A DNA stretch of 64,000 nucleotides, taken from positions 1 through 64,000 of the forward strand of contig KV918940.1 of NCBI GenBank assembly GCA_002049455.2. Direction: 5' to 3'. The notes under the pieces were generated by a model that was given only the letters and a program-made list of their open reading frames with translations, ran no database searches and was not told the origin of the DNA. The DNA comes from Porphyra umbilicalis (taxonomy: Eukaryota > Rhodophyta > Bangiophyceae > Bangiales > Bangiaceae). Below, piece by piece: positions 43,895-54,560 of this stretch; positions within the stretch are counted from its first letter, which is position 1; each line of letters starts with the position of its first letter. A program made the position numbers and the translations under genes.

Positions 43895-44446
43895 AAACTC
43901 AGCCATAATAGAGGCAGCAGTCGCCTTCAAGTCGAGGAAGCACGCGGCCCTGGCGTCAGAGTCGTCCAGTACCAGCTGGTATCGAGTAACCTGGTCCAAG
44001 ACAGCTGTACTGGCTGGAGCGAGCTGGTCTTCATTACCGCGTAGCACTTGAAGAGGCTGTATCGTCGCCTGCGGTACACCAGCGTCCAAGTAGACGCCAA
44101 TCTTGCGGTAGATCATCGAACGCGTAGCGTTTTGTCTGCGGTTACAAGCGTTACGCAGTTTCCTGTTCAGGGCCACCTTTTACTCCATATTTTTCCCAAT
44201 GGGACCGGCCACCGTGAAGTCGATCTTGGACACGGCCTTGTCGACAGCCCGCTACATGGCGGTACCAAGGCATCTTGCGCTGTCCTTCTTGGGCCATTCC
44301 AAGTGGCCTTTCGGGGAGATTCACGTCAGACAGTCATGCATTGGGGCGTCTTGGTGGTTCTCAATACGTTCAGCGTCCATCTTGTTCTGTTAAATAGCAC
44401 GCACCATGTTCTGTCCGTACCGAGCAAACTCAGAGCACACAGCCGA
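43895..44446 (-). pseudogene. Decayed coding remnant with several in-frame stops
   Basis: One minus-strand frame reads as sensible protein for about 180 codons despite stops: SAVCSEFARYGQNMVRAI, KMDAERIENHQDAPMHDC, ISPKGHLEWPKKDSARC, RAVDKAVSKIDFTVAGPIGK, then KVALNRKLRNACNRRQNATR and IGVYLDAGVPQATIQPLQVL, ending near AACFLDLKATAASIMAEF. The stops TGA (44321-44323), TAG (44252-44254) and TAA (44180-44182) could each come from CGA, CAG and CAA by a single C-to-T change; a further TAA lies near the 5' end. A possible splice acceptor (TTCTTTCTTCAG) immediately precedes the remnant. I do not recognise the family; a mobile-element protein is likely from the context. Confidence 0.45.
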
Positions 44447-45597
44447 CTGAAGAAAGAAGTAGGACATGGAAATCAGTAGCTGAAGACGTCAGATGCCGTA
44501 CTAAGGGACCCGCGACAGACACTTTCTGTCAACATAGACACGACATGAAAGAAGCTCACGCATGCATCTCTACTCTCTGAGGAGACCCAACCGTGCTAAA
44601 CGTACTCTATGTTGGGACCATAGTTCATTTCCAAGGAGGTCCTACTTGCGGCGGAGGCCCGCTCCGGCGTGGACCCGGGTGTTGACGGGCCGCCTCCCGA
44701 CACTTCGCTTCCCGACATCGGGATCCGGCAGAGCAAGCCTGTATCAGAGCTCGCCCAACAGCGAAAGGCTCTGCAGTAGTCGGTCGTCGCCCGCTGTGCG
44801 GCAAGCAAGTGTCACGAACGGGCAGCGGGGAAAAGCTGTCCAGCGTACCCCTTCGCAGGCGCAGCCTCTCCCGGAGCAGCCCCCGTGAATACGACAGACC
44901 ATCAACGGCACCTGTAGGCAACAGACAAGTACCCTCTCTGCAGTCGTCTTTTGTCTCCCGCAGCAGTCCCTGCACGCTTCTTGGTGGAGTGCGTGGCAAG
45001 CAATCGTCGAGCGGAAGGCGTCACAGGTCTGGAGGCTGGCACAACCAAACAAAGTGCGACACAGACCGTCACCGAGCGGCAGGCGACCGTCGTCGACCGT
45101 GGGTACCGCCGCGCAGCACAAGACAAGGCCCAGAAACAAGAGGACCCAGGCGTGACACAGGCCGTTCACGTCTCTGCAGTACTCAGGTGTCTTCAGCAGA
45201 GCTCAGAGCGCATGTCATGGAGAAGCACGTGGCAAAGAGCCGTCGCGTGGAGTACCGCACAGGTCCCAGAAGTGTCACCGTCGGTCACCACCAAGTGTTA
45301 AGCAGGCCGTCGTCGAGAATCACAGGCGCGGGATCGCTCTCAACAGACCGTGGTCGCGTAACAGACGTCCAGGCTCGTTCTCACGAGCATGAATGAGTAG
45401 CACAGGCAGCAACAGTCACACAACAAGCCAATCGCGACGCAGACTGTCAACGTATTCACGATCCTCCGAGGTCGGCAGCGGAGATCCCAGGACGTCTTGT
45501 GGTTGTCGGTGGAACACAGGAAACCAGAGTAGCGTCACATGGATACTCGAACGTTCACACAGGTTACACAGATCCAGAAAGTGGGCGCGAAAAAAAA
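44447..45597. other. Stretch without a supported gene; degenerate repeat DNA
   Basis: Mixed composition. From about 44800 to 45540 it contains loosely recurring phrases (GTCGTCGA, GGCGTCACAGG, CGTCACC) that resemble a diverged forerunner of the satellite beginning at 45598. Short open frames only. Confidence 0.35.
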
Positions 45598-46320
45598 GGG
45601 GCGCACAGCCCGACGGGTGCGTCAAACCCGGAACACAGGGCGGCGCGCACAAACAAAGGCGTGCGCCCGACAGGGGAGCACGACCCAAAGGGTGCTTCAC
45701 CCAGAAACCCGACGCGCCGCACGAGAACACGTGGGCGCTAAAAATACGGGGCGCACAACCCGAAGGGTGCGTCAACCACAGAAACGCGCGCAACCAAAAG
45801 CGTGCGCACGACAGGGGAGCACGACCCAGATGGGTGCTTCACCCAGCAACCCGACACGCCGCACAAGAGAACGTGGGCACTGAAAAAAAAAGGGGCGCAC
45901 AACCCGACGGGTACGTCGAACCCGGAATATGGGGTGGCGCGCACAACCAAAGGCGTGCGCACGACAGGGGAGCACGACCCAAAGGGTGCTTCACCCAGAA
46001 ACCCGACGCGCCGCACGAGAACAAGTGGGCGCTTACAAGACGGGGCGCACAACCCGAAGGGTGCGTCAACCCCAGAAAACCGGGCGGCGCGAACAACCAC
46101 AAGCGTGCGCACGGCAGGGGAGCACGACCCAGACAGGTGCTTCACCCAGCAACCCGACACGCCGCACAAGAGAAAGTGGGCACTAGAAAAAAAGGGGTGC
46201 ACAACCCGACGGGTGCGTCAAACCCGGAACACGGGGCGGCGCCCACAACCAAAGGCGTGCGCCAGACAGCGGAGCACGACCGTTAGGGTGTTTCACCCAG
46301 AATTCCGACACACGGGAGCT
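45598..46320. repeat. Tandem satellite, ~148-bp units alternating A-B-A-B-A
   Basis: Five units begin at 45598, 45748, 45893, 46043 and 46194, each opening GGGGCGCACAACCCGA(C/A)GG (with small variations). Units 1, 3 and 5 (type A: GACGGGTGCGTC, then AGAAACCCGACGCGCCGCAC) resemble each other more than units 2 and 4 (type B: GAAGGGTGCGTCAAC, then AGCAACCCGACACGCCGCAC), so the array has a dimeric higher-order repeat of about 295-300 bases. Each unit contains several imperfect hairpins such as GAGCACGACCC...GGGTGCT. The array is open in all plus frames and at least one minus frame. The last unit degrades toward 46320. Confidence 0.82.
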
Positions 46321-48101
46321 CTAAGGGAGCACAGCCCGGGGGAGTGCGTCACCTCCGGTACGGGTCGCAGTGCGCGGCGCACGGCAGTTGCGGTGTGCCG
46401 ACGGCCCCGCGAAGGAGACGCGTTCGAGCAAGGCAAGCCTTCGACGGACGCACAGACCGGAATGAGTGGTGTTTCCGCACGGCTCGGCCGCAGCGGGTCG
46501 CTCGCTCGATCTCAACCCCAATCGGGAAACCTGTCGGGTAGCCTGCCCAGCAATCTGAATTGTCCAATTTTCGGCGGCGGCGCTTCCATGATCCGTGATC
46601 GCAAGTTCGATTGATCGCACAGATCGAGCCGCTCCCCTCCGGACAGCAGTCGGAATCAACTACCATTGGCAAATGAACCGGTCAAAGTGTGTGCCACAGA
46701 TATACAATAGTGACTGTCAACTGCGCCCATTCGAGACGTGACACCCCTGAAAGCCTGACATTGCCGCGTTCAGGCATGCTGCACCTGTCACCGATGGATG
46801 TAGCCCCCAAAGAAAATCGCTACAAAGCTCCTCACGTGTTCATTCGTGCGAGCATGCGGCGAAGTCCTGCGCCCGCGCTGCGCGCCTCGACGATCTTTGG
46901 ATTCAATGGAGCGCTCGATCACCATGGCGGCACGTCTCCGTGAGGGCGCACTACAACCGTGCGACAAGCGTGCGACAATCACTGTCTGGACGAGGGCCAC
47001 GTTCGCAAAGGTCGCCATGTAGATCTCGCTTCGCCCCTCGGATGAGGTACTGACGTCACCGTTGGTTACTACTGCTTGCCGCACGCCACATGCTCGGACC
47101 CGTGTGAGCGTTCTCTGACGACGACGTGGAGTTGACGGTCTGTTTTGCCCGCTTGAGTCGACGTGAACGAGCCTGGATGTCTGAGGGGCACTATGTTTCG
47201 CCTCACCGTCACTCCCAGATCTCGAACCATTCATCTCAGCACCGCCACGAGCGTGAGGCAACGAAGCGCATCACGCTCCAGGGGGGCTCACATGAGCAGA
47301 CGCTTGTCCCACAGAGTGACGAGGCACAGGCACAGGCTCATCACTTTCAAAAGAAAAGTAAGCGGACGCACGAGGTCCACACTTCTGTCTCTTTGACCCA
47401 TTCACGCCCATAGCTTTGATCAATATACTTGCTTTCTTTGACAGTGCCAGTATCTGGACGGCGGACGGGATCGACTCATGCGGCGGAAGGGGGGACAGGG
47501 AGCAGCCAACGGCCTGAACACTTCAAGATGTTTCTTACAGCTGAAGTGAGGGACCTCTGGGACCCGTCTGATGCCAGGCACGTTTGGTACACCCATCCGC
47601 AGGACGTGCGCCTGAGCTGTCGATCTGATCGTCTTCCGATGCGCCCACCTGAATGGGTTCAAGACCGCACTCCTAAAAGTTATGCCCTGCATGTCCAGCA
47701 GACAAGTCAAACGGACCGTCCCAGGAGCTGTCCGTGAAACCGTCCGACGGACCGTTTGCCGATTGGTTGCGGTTAGTTCTGAGGACCGTCTGAAAGAACC
47801 ATCCGCTGGGCCATGTCATAAGTGTCTGAGAATGAGCAAGAGTCGATCCATCCTGCTAATTCCCGATGACCATCGTGTTGATGGTCCCATACGCAACTGG
47901 GGACAGTCTGCGTGTCTGTTCATACATCTGCTGTCAACAATCCTGGAACCGACATTCTGGCGAACGGTCCTGCAGAAAATTCGATTTCGGGGTCAGAATT
48001 ATTTAAGGAAGCAGCTCCGTCACGGTGTGCAGTCGGCTGATTGCACAGAGTCCGATTGCACCAAAACTCCCCGAGTCCGCTAGAGCTGCTGCAGACAGAA
48101 C

Positions 48102-48236
48102 TACAGTGCGTTCTCGTTATAAGAGAATTGTTTACAAAAGAATATGGGTCGCGAGTTTTCCATTCCAGTCCGTGTGGGCCACTTTTTCTTCATATTGAGC
48201 CGAATCAGCTGTCTCTTATGACGAGAACGCACTGTA
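48102..48236. mobile_element. 135-bp TA-flanked MITE (pogo/Tc1-mariner-like ends)
   Basis: The 25 bases at 48102-48126 and 48212-48236 are inverted copies with one mismatch. The outermost bases are TA followed by CAGTGCGTTCTCGTTATAAG, the arrangement expected of Tc1/mariner-pogo elements (TA target duplication, ends starting CAGT). The interior has no coding capacity. Confidence 0.7.
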
Positions 48237-48667
48237 TTTACGCTGGTCAAAGTCAAGACAGGGTCTGGGTCAACTGTACATTGACCGATCCGTTTTATCC
48301 GGCTGAATGGATGGCTGAGACACACTTTCGCATAGTTGATCACCCTTTTTGACATCGACGGGATCGGCCAAAATTGGAAAGACAGCAATAACTAGCGCGT
48401 CGTTGCTCAAGGCTACTCCTTCTCTTGCCGGTTGCTCAGAGCAAGGACACCAATGTCGGGCTATCAGAACGTGTCTATATTATTGGTAAAACGTGTCTAA
48501 ATAGTCTTAATAGGCCACAGGAGTGTGCGTGTCAATGTGACCGTGCCCTGAGGAACGTAAACCCTCTTCTGTGAATTTTGGTAAGTCCATCTGGATTCGA
48601 TAGTCCTGGTGTCAAAATGGAGCGCGCATGTCCTATTCGGAGCCAGAAAACGGCACGCGCAACCTAT

Positions 48668-49114
48668 TCAGAGACGTTGGAGTATTCTACAGGCCCTCTC
48701 ATTGGCTGGACACGAACCTGTTTTAATATAATACGTGTCCGATGACCACCCACCTGGCAACACAACGATCGCGACACGATCGGTGCCAAATACATAGCGC
48801 AGGCCACGACAAGTGACCGGCGGATCATAGCTTTCGGCCTCCACGGGAGCAGACGCGATCGGTGCGGGAGGCCGTGACGTATCACGGCGACAGCGATTCA
48901 AGGCGTACTGCCGTGAGGACATGCTTTGCGCCCGTGCTCCAGAACGTATGAGGTTGACAGCAGCAGTCATCTCGTCGGGCCCCGGCAGTGACGGCCCGGC
49001 CCTGCAGAAATGAGAGCTGCGAGGTGTGGAGGACTCGCAGGGCAGAAACGTAGACACAGCGTCACTGTCAGCTTCTGTCTTGTTCGGCTGTCCTTCGATC
49101 AGTAGAATCCCCAT
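48668..49114 (-). CDS. Hypothetical open frame
   Basis: 148 codons starting MGILLIEGQPNKTEADSDAV and including EMTAAVNLIRSGARAQSMSS and CRGLRYVFGTDRVAIVVLPG. Its composition is more balanced than chance frames in this genome, but no family is recognised and no splice context confirms it. It may be a fragment of a mobile-element protein. Confidence 0.22.
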   Translation of the reverse strand: MGILLIEGQPNKTEADSDAVSTFLPCESSTPRSSHFCRAGPSLPGPDEMTAAVNLIRSGARAQSMSSRQYALNRCRRDTSRPPAPIASAPVEAESYDPPVTCRGLRYVFGTDRVAIVVLPGGWSSDTYYIKTGSCPANERACRILQRL

Positions 49115-49449
49115 CTGTCAAGAGCCAATCATGGGCGAGCATCTAACACCCCTCGATACGTAGATGAAGGTTCATACCTGTCGTTAAAGTTTGACAGCCT
49201 CTTGTCTGAACCTTGCAGAAAGCACCTGTCGGTCAAATATGGCAGCCTCACATACGTATCTCTGCGCCTCTTGTATGAACAAATATGATTGGTAACGCGA
49301 AATTACTGGTCAGGCTAAGAACCGCCATTCAGAGGCTCGGTCAGATGCCTCCTGTGCCGGCGCTCGGCGAAGAAAAGGTGGGGACGGCGGACAGAGCTGG
49401 TGCTGTAGGGGGTACGTCCGCCATTGTATCGGCATCTGTGGCCCACATC

Positions 49450-49675
49450 GGCCACCGCCGCGCTTGCCACCACCGCGCTCGCCACCGCCACCCTTGCCGC
49501 TGCCGCGCTCGCTACTGCCACGCTCGTCACCACCACGCTCGCCACCGCCGCGCTCGCCACCGCCGCGCTCTCTACCGCCACCCTCGCCGCCGCCGCGCTC
49601 GCTACCGCCACGCTCGTCACCGCCACGCTCGCCACCGCCGCGCTCGCCACCGCCGTCCGCGTGACCGCCGTTCGC
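49450..49675. repeat. 15-bp minisatellite
   Basis: About 15 imperfect copies of a unit like CGCTCGCCACCGCCG, with a longer ~75-base super-period (CTCGCTACCGCCACGCTCGT recurs). Located just upstream of the PIF-like transposase fragment. Confidence 0.75.
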
Positions 49676-49715
49676 ACGATCTCTGTGCTTGTGACCTCTA
49701 GCGCCAGCGCTTGCG

Positions 49716-50288
49716 ATGGACGGTCTGATGACCGTGAGCGGGTGGGAGGAAGACCAGGGGGCCAACGATGACGTAACCACCTCCGTAGTAGTGGCCGCGC
49801 ACGTTGCATCTCTACTCGAGTCGCGACGGCGGGCACTCGCTGCGGCACGAGTCCTTCGGCCGCGGTACCAAGGCTCCGTGCCCTGTCGGCTAGCCAACCG
49901 GCCTCACACCTTTGATCTCGGTCTTCACTGCATTCTACGGGATTATTCGGGCCTCGACGGTCTTCTCCCGGTGTTCGGTCGGGTGCAGTTTGAGCGGCGT
50001 TTTCGCGTTCCCATGCCGGTCTTCTTGCGGATCTACCGGGCGATCAGGAGCCGCCCGTTTTGGGCCCAGCGCGTGAATGAGACGGGGCAGCCGCAGGCCC
50101 ATTCTCTCCAAAAGCTGGTGGCCGTGTTCCGCGTACTCGCTGACGGCGAATCCTACGATCGCGCTGACGAGTACGTGCGGCTGTCGAAATCGACGATCGC
50201 GCGCGCGGTCAAGCTCTTCACCGAGTTCGTCGTCGACGAATTTACTCCGGACTACTTGCGGCACGCCCCCTTGCTTGACGCCGCCTGA
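49716..50288 (+). pseudogene. Truncated PIF/Harbinger-type transposase (N-terminal part)
   Basis: 190 codons beginning MDGLMTVSGWEEDQGANDDV. RVQFERRFRVPMPVFLRIYR, then LQKLVAVFRVLADGESYDRA, DEYVRLSKSTIARAVKLFTE and FVVDEFTPDYLRH correspond in order to the helix-turn-helix-containing N-terminal half of PIF/Harbinger (HARBI1/ALP1-like) transposases. It stops at TGA just where the DDE catalytic domain should begin, and the usual G-x-x-G-x-x-D-C motif does not follow in any frame nearby. A copia element begins within 150 bases. It is therefore a fragment, not a functional transposase. Confidence 0.7.
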
Positions 50289-50429
50289 CAGCTGACCGCC
50301 CTTGAAGTACTTGTCGAGAAGTAAATCCGCCTAGAATCTTGACGTCCCAAATCCGATGCCGCCCGTCATGGCCGCCTTGGAGGAGCAATGTACTTACATC
50401 CAGATGTACTTACGGCGCGTACTTGTAAG

Positions 50430-53400
50430 TCAACACATCCCCATCGTCTTGACATGCTTGTCGTGCTTGACCTCGGCGAGCTCCTTCGTCATCGGGTCTG
50501 CCGCCATCTCGTCCGTTGGGCAGTGCTCGAGGATGACCTTGTCCGTCGTGATCGCATCCCGCACAAAGTGGTAGCGAATGTCGATGTGCTTGGTGCGCTT
50601 GTGCTCGACGGGATTCTTGGCGAAGTCGATGCAGCCGCTGTTGTCGACCTTGATGTTAACCGGCCCAACCAAGGTGTCCGACTGCGTCACGAGCATGGTG
50701 ACGCGTTGGATGAGCTTTTCGAGCCAAACAGCTTCCTTGCTGGCCTCGCAAAGAGCCATGTACTCCGCCTCCATGTTAGATAGTGCCACCGTCTTCTGCA
50801 ACTTCGAAGCCCAGCTGACGGCCGCCCCGCCAAAGATGAACATGAAGCCCGTCGTAGACCGCCGCGTCTCCTAGTCACCTGCCCAGTCGGCATCGCTGAA
50901 ACCTTGGAGGATGCCCGACGCGGACTTGTTGTAGACCAGGCCCTTGTCGACAGACCCCGTGACATATCGGAGGACGCGCTTCACAGCCGCCCAGTGCTCC
51001 TTCCCGTAGCCCGACACGAAACGGCTTAGCTTGCCGACCGCAAAGGCGAGATCAGGACGCGTCCCGACCATCAGGTACTTCAGGCTTCCGACGGCCTCGC
51101 GATAAGAAAGAGACTCGTCGCTCTTCTTCAACTTAGCCAGCTGCAGCCCGACCTCCAACGGTGTCGCGATCGGGTTGCACTCCGCCATACCGAACTTCTC
51201 GATCACTTGTCCCGCGTACTTGCCCTGCGACAGCGTGAGGGTGCCCAACGTCTTGTCACGGCTGATCTCTAGCCCGAGGATGACCTTGGCCTCGCTCAGG
51301 TCCTTCATCTCGAAGCGCTTGCGAAGCGCCTTCTTGATTTTGTTAATCGCCTCCATGCTTGACCCGACCAGAAGAAGATCTTCGACGTACACCAGGACGA
51401 TGATGATCTCACCGTCATCCATCTGGAGGTAGAGGCAGGCATCCGGGTCGATGTTGTCAAACCCTTGCGATTTGAGGAAGGCGTCGAGCTTGGCGTACCA
51501 CATCTTGGGGGCTTGCTTAAGCCCATACAGCGCTTGGAGAAGACGGCACACCTTGTCCGGATACGTGGGATCGACGTATCCCTCCGGCTGCTCCATGTAG
51601 ACCTCCTCGTCAAGGTCGCCATTCAGGAAGGCCGTCTTGACGTCCATCTGATGCAGCTTCCACCCATTCGCTGCCGTCATCGCCAGGATGCATCGGATGG
51701 TAGTGAAATTGGCCACCGGCGAAAACGTCTCGTTGAAGTCAAGCCCCTTGATCTGCCGATTGCCCATAAAGCACAGGCGCGCCTTGTGCCGCGTCGTGCT
51801 GTTCCCGACCTCGTCCAGCTCGTCCTTGACCTTGTAAACCCACTTGCCCTTGAGCACGCGTCGGCCGACCGGGCGATCCGTCAAACGCCATGTCTTGTTC
51901 TTGCGGATAGAGTCCATCTCCTGGTCCATTGCGGCCCGCCACTTGGTCGACTTTTGTCCTTGAACTGCTTGCCCATACGTCATGGGAGCTTCGTGAGCAA
52001 CGAGGCTCACTGGACGCCAGTACTCAACCGGCGGCCTCCGCGATCTGCCGCTCTGACGTAGCGTGTGTTGAGATCCGGCAGAACCTTGATTGTCGTCTGC
52101 CGATTTGTCCGAGCCATCATCTTGCTGGTCGTCTCCGCCGTCATCTTCAGCGTCGACGTCTTGGTATTCTTCAGCGTCGACGTCTTGGTCGTCGCTGCCG
52201 GCATCCAAGCCCGTCTCGCCTTCCACGACTTCGTCCACGGGTGAGTCCTCTGGAACATCTGCAACCTTGCTTGAGTTGTTCTCGGAGAAAACGACGCTTC
52301 GCGCCTTGACGACCTTGCCGTCGTCGAGGATGACCTTGTACGCCTTGCTGCCGTCGGGATAGCCCACGAAAATGCCCTTTGCCGCCTTGTCTCCGAACGT
52401 GCCATCGACGTGGCTCTGGTGCAGTACCACCCAGCATGTTGACCCGAACACCCGCATGTGGCTTACGTCGGGCTTGTTCCTGGTCCATAGCTCATGAGGC
52501 GTCTTGCCTACGGGAAGCGCACGGCTGGTGACGCGGTTCTTGATGTAGACCGCCGTCTTGATGGCATCCGCCCAAAGATCCTGGTCGACGTCCTTGTGTC
52601 GCATCATGGTGCGTGCCATCTCCACGAGAACTCGGTTGAGTCGCTCAGCAAACCCGTTCTGCTGCGGCGTGTCGGGCACCGTCGTCTGGTGCGTCGTGCC
52701 GTTCTCATCGTGAAGTGCCTTGAATGCGGACGACACGTACTCGCCGCCGTTGTCGGACCGGAGCACCTAGATCTTGTTGCCGGTGTGCAGCTGTGCTTTG
52801 GTCAGCCACTTCTTGTACTCCGCGAGAAGATCGCTCTTCTTGTGCAGGAAGACCACGTCCGTCCAGCGGGAGAAGTGGTCGGTGAACGTGCCGAAGTAGA
52901 GCGCTCCGCCACGAGAGGGTTCTGACATAGGTCCACCGAGGTCCGAGTGCACGAGCTGGAGCCGCTTGGTCACACGAACGCCGCTTGCGCTAGGCATAGG
53001 CGTCATTGCCGCGTTGCCGTACACGCACGGCACGCAGATGTCCTTGACCACCATGGAAGTGCACTTGAGTCCGTCTACGTCCTTGTTCTTGATAATCCTC
53101 GTGACGCCGGCCACGTTCACGTGGCCAAGACGCTCATGCCATAGCTGCAGAGAGGCCACCGCAGCAACATCCTACACAGGGGCCATGTCCAGGTGGTAGA
53201 GCCCGTTCTTACGCGTGCCGCACGCAGCAATCTTCTCGTTCATCTTGATGACGGACATACCGCGCTTGAACGACACTTCCGCACCGCGTTCCTCCATCAT
53301 GCCGACCGACATGAGGTTGAAGCCCATAGTAGGAACGTGGAGCACCTTCTCCAACTTGATCTTGCGCGTCTTGCCTTGAACGATGACGTTGAGGACGACG

Positions 53401-54380
53401 GTTCCGACGCCCGCCGTGGCCACGGACCCCTTGTCACCCATCGTGACGCTCCGTCCCGTGGTCGTCTTTTCGTCATCGAAACACGCACGCATCCAGCGCA
53501 TGTGTGCAGACGCCGCAGAGTCGACAAGCCACGACTTGGAAATGTCATCGTTGTCATCCGCGTTGCCAACGAGACAGATGTCGTCGTCGCTGTCGCTACC
53601 GTCATCAGCCGCAATCGCGGCCACTTTGTCCTGTCTCTGCTTCTTGGCCTTGAGCTCTGAGCAATCATGAGCGATTTGCCCAAACTTGTGGCAGTAGTAG
53701 CACTCGATCTTGGAAAGGTCACCACGGCGGCCTTGACCTCGATAGTTGGCGCCGACGAGTGCCATGTCACCAATGCGCTTGATCGCCGGTGACTTGTCCG
53801 CCTGACGCCGCTCCTCCTGAAGCAAGCGGCTCTTGACAAAGTGGAGGCTTAGCTCGTCCTCGCCCTTGGCGTCTAGAGCTACCAGCAGGTTCTCATACTT
53901 TGACGTCAGACCGTTGAGAACGCTCATGGCGACATCCATCTCCGTCACCTCGCCGCCCATGGCCTTGAGGTTCTCGCCGAGGTTGCGCACGCGGTTGATA
54001 TAGCCCAGCATGCCCTCGCCGACGTTCATCGCGACGGTGTAGAATTCGCGTCGCGCCTTCATCTTGTTCATCAAACTCTTGCGCTGGAAGACGCCTTGCA
54101 GGGTCGACCACATTTCCGCCGTCGTCTTGCACCCCGACACGTGCTCGAGCTGCTCAGACCCAAGGGTGAGCCCGATGATGGCGCTCGCCTTCGTGTCTCG
54201 ACGCTACCACACCGCCAGCTCGCGGTCCTCCGCGTCCGTCGGCTTGCCGTCTTCGTCAAGCATGTCGTCCAGATCGCGCAGCGCCAGGATCATCTTGATC
54301 CGCTGGCGCCACTCAAGGAAGTTCGTCTCCGTCAACTTGTCATTCTTGATGCCGCCCATGCCGGCAGCGCCACCGTCCAT
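50430..54380 (-). pseudogene. Copia gag-pol polyprotein gene with four in-frame TAG codons
   Basis: From the ATG at 54380 to TGA at 50430 there is one frame of 1,317 codons with no frameshift. TAG codons interrupt it at 54204-54206, 53172-53174, 52767-52769 and 50871-50873. Gag ends in a zinc knuckle (CYYCHKFGQIAHDC, about residue 227). The protease has WLVDSAASAH (about 284). The integrase has an HHCC zinc site (LWHERLGHVN and CVPC) and catalytic residues in VHSDLGG, LRSDNGGEY and NGFAERLNR. Reverse transcriptase follows (LNGDLDEEVYMEQPEGY). Its active-site box reads YVEDLLLVGS instead of YVDD, a change at a catalytic aspartate. RNase H includes DADWAGD and NMEAEYMAL. Stops plus the altered RT box indicate a dead copy unless TAG is read through. 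Confidence 0.85.
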
Positions 54381-54560
54381 GATGCCTGCTTGTCGTAGCG
54401 CTTCTCGATCTTGCCGAACCTTGCGCCTTGACCGTCACGTCCTTGAACCACCTTGCACTCGTCTTCTTCGCACTTGTCGCGACCGCCGCGACGCCGTCTG
54501 GCACACCTTGCCCTTGTCACAGCCCCGGCTCTGGGCCCATAACCTGTTGAAACGCAGTGG
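50430..54560 (-). mobile_element. Ty1/copia LTR retrotransposon, single internal region, no LTR pair found
   Basis: The internal region lies entirely on the minus strand in the order gag, protease, integrase, reverse transcriptase, RNase H, which defines Ty1/copia. Upstream, the sequence CAACA followed by GGTTATGGGCCCAG (around 54548-54530, minus strand) may be the end of the 5' LTR and the primer-binding region. TGTTGACTTAC at 50434, overlapping the stop, could be the start of the 3' LTR. I could not find a second copy of either sequence, so both LTRs as a pair are not demonstrated and the 3' end appears truncated near the PIF fragment. Confidence 0.85.

Larger units (their letters stand above)
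46321..49284. other. Intergenic, AT-richer stretch without a confident gene
   Basis: Short open frames only, apart from the hypothetical frame at 48668-49114 and the MITE at 48102-48236, both listed. An imperfect duplication of about 45 bases (CTGTCGTTAAAGTTTGACAG versus CTGTCGGTCAAATATGGCAG) lies at 49178-49240. Confidence 0.4.

Noticed and set aside
45393-46286. 297-residue repeat protein in the satellite
   Set aside because: The frame is open merely because the whole satellite lacks stops; unit lengths of 145, 150 and 151 do not all preserve the frame.
50430-54560. Full-length copia with two LTRs
   Set aside because: Candidate LTR edges (TGTTGACTTAC at the 3' side, CAACA at the 5' side) are present, but no duplicated LTR sequence could be matched.
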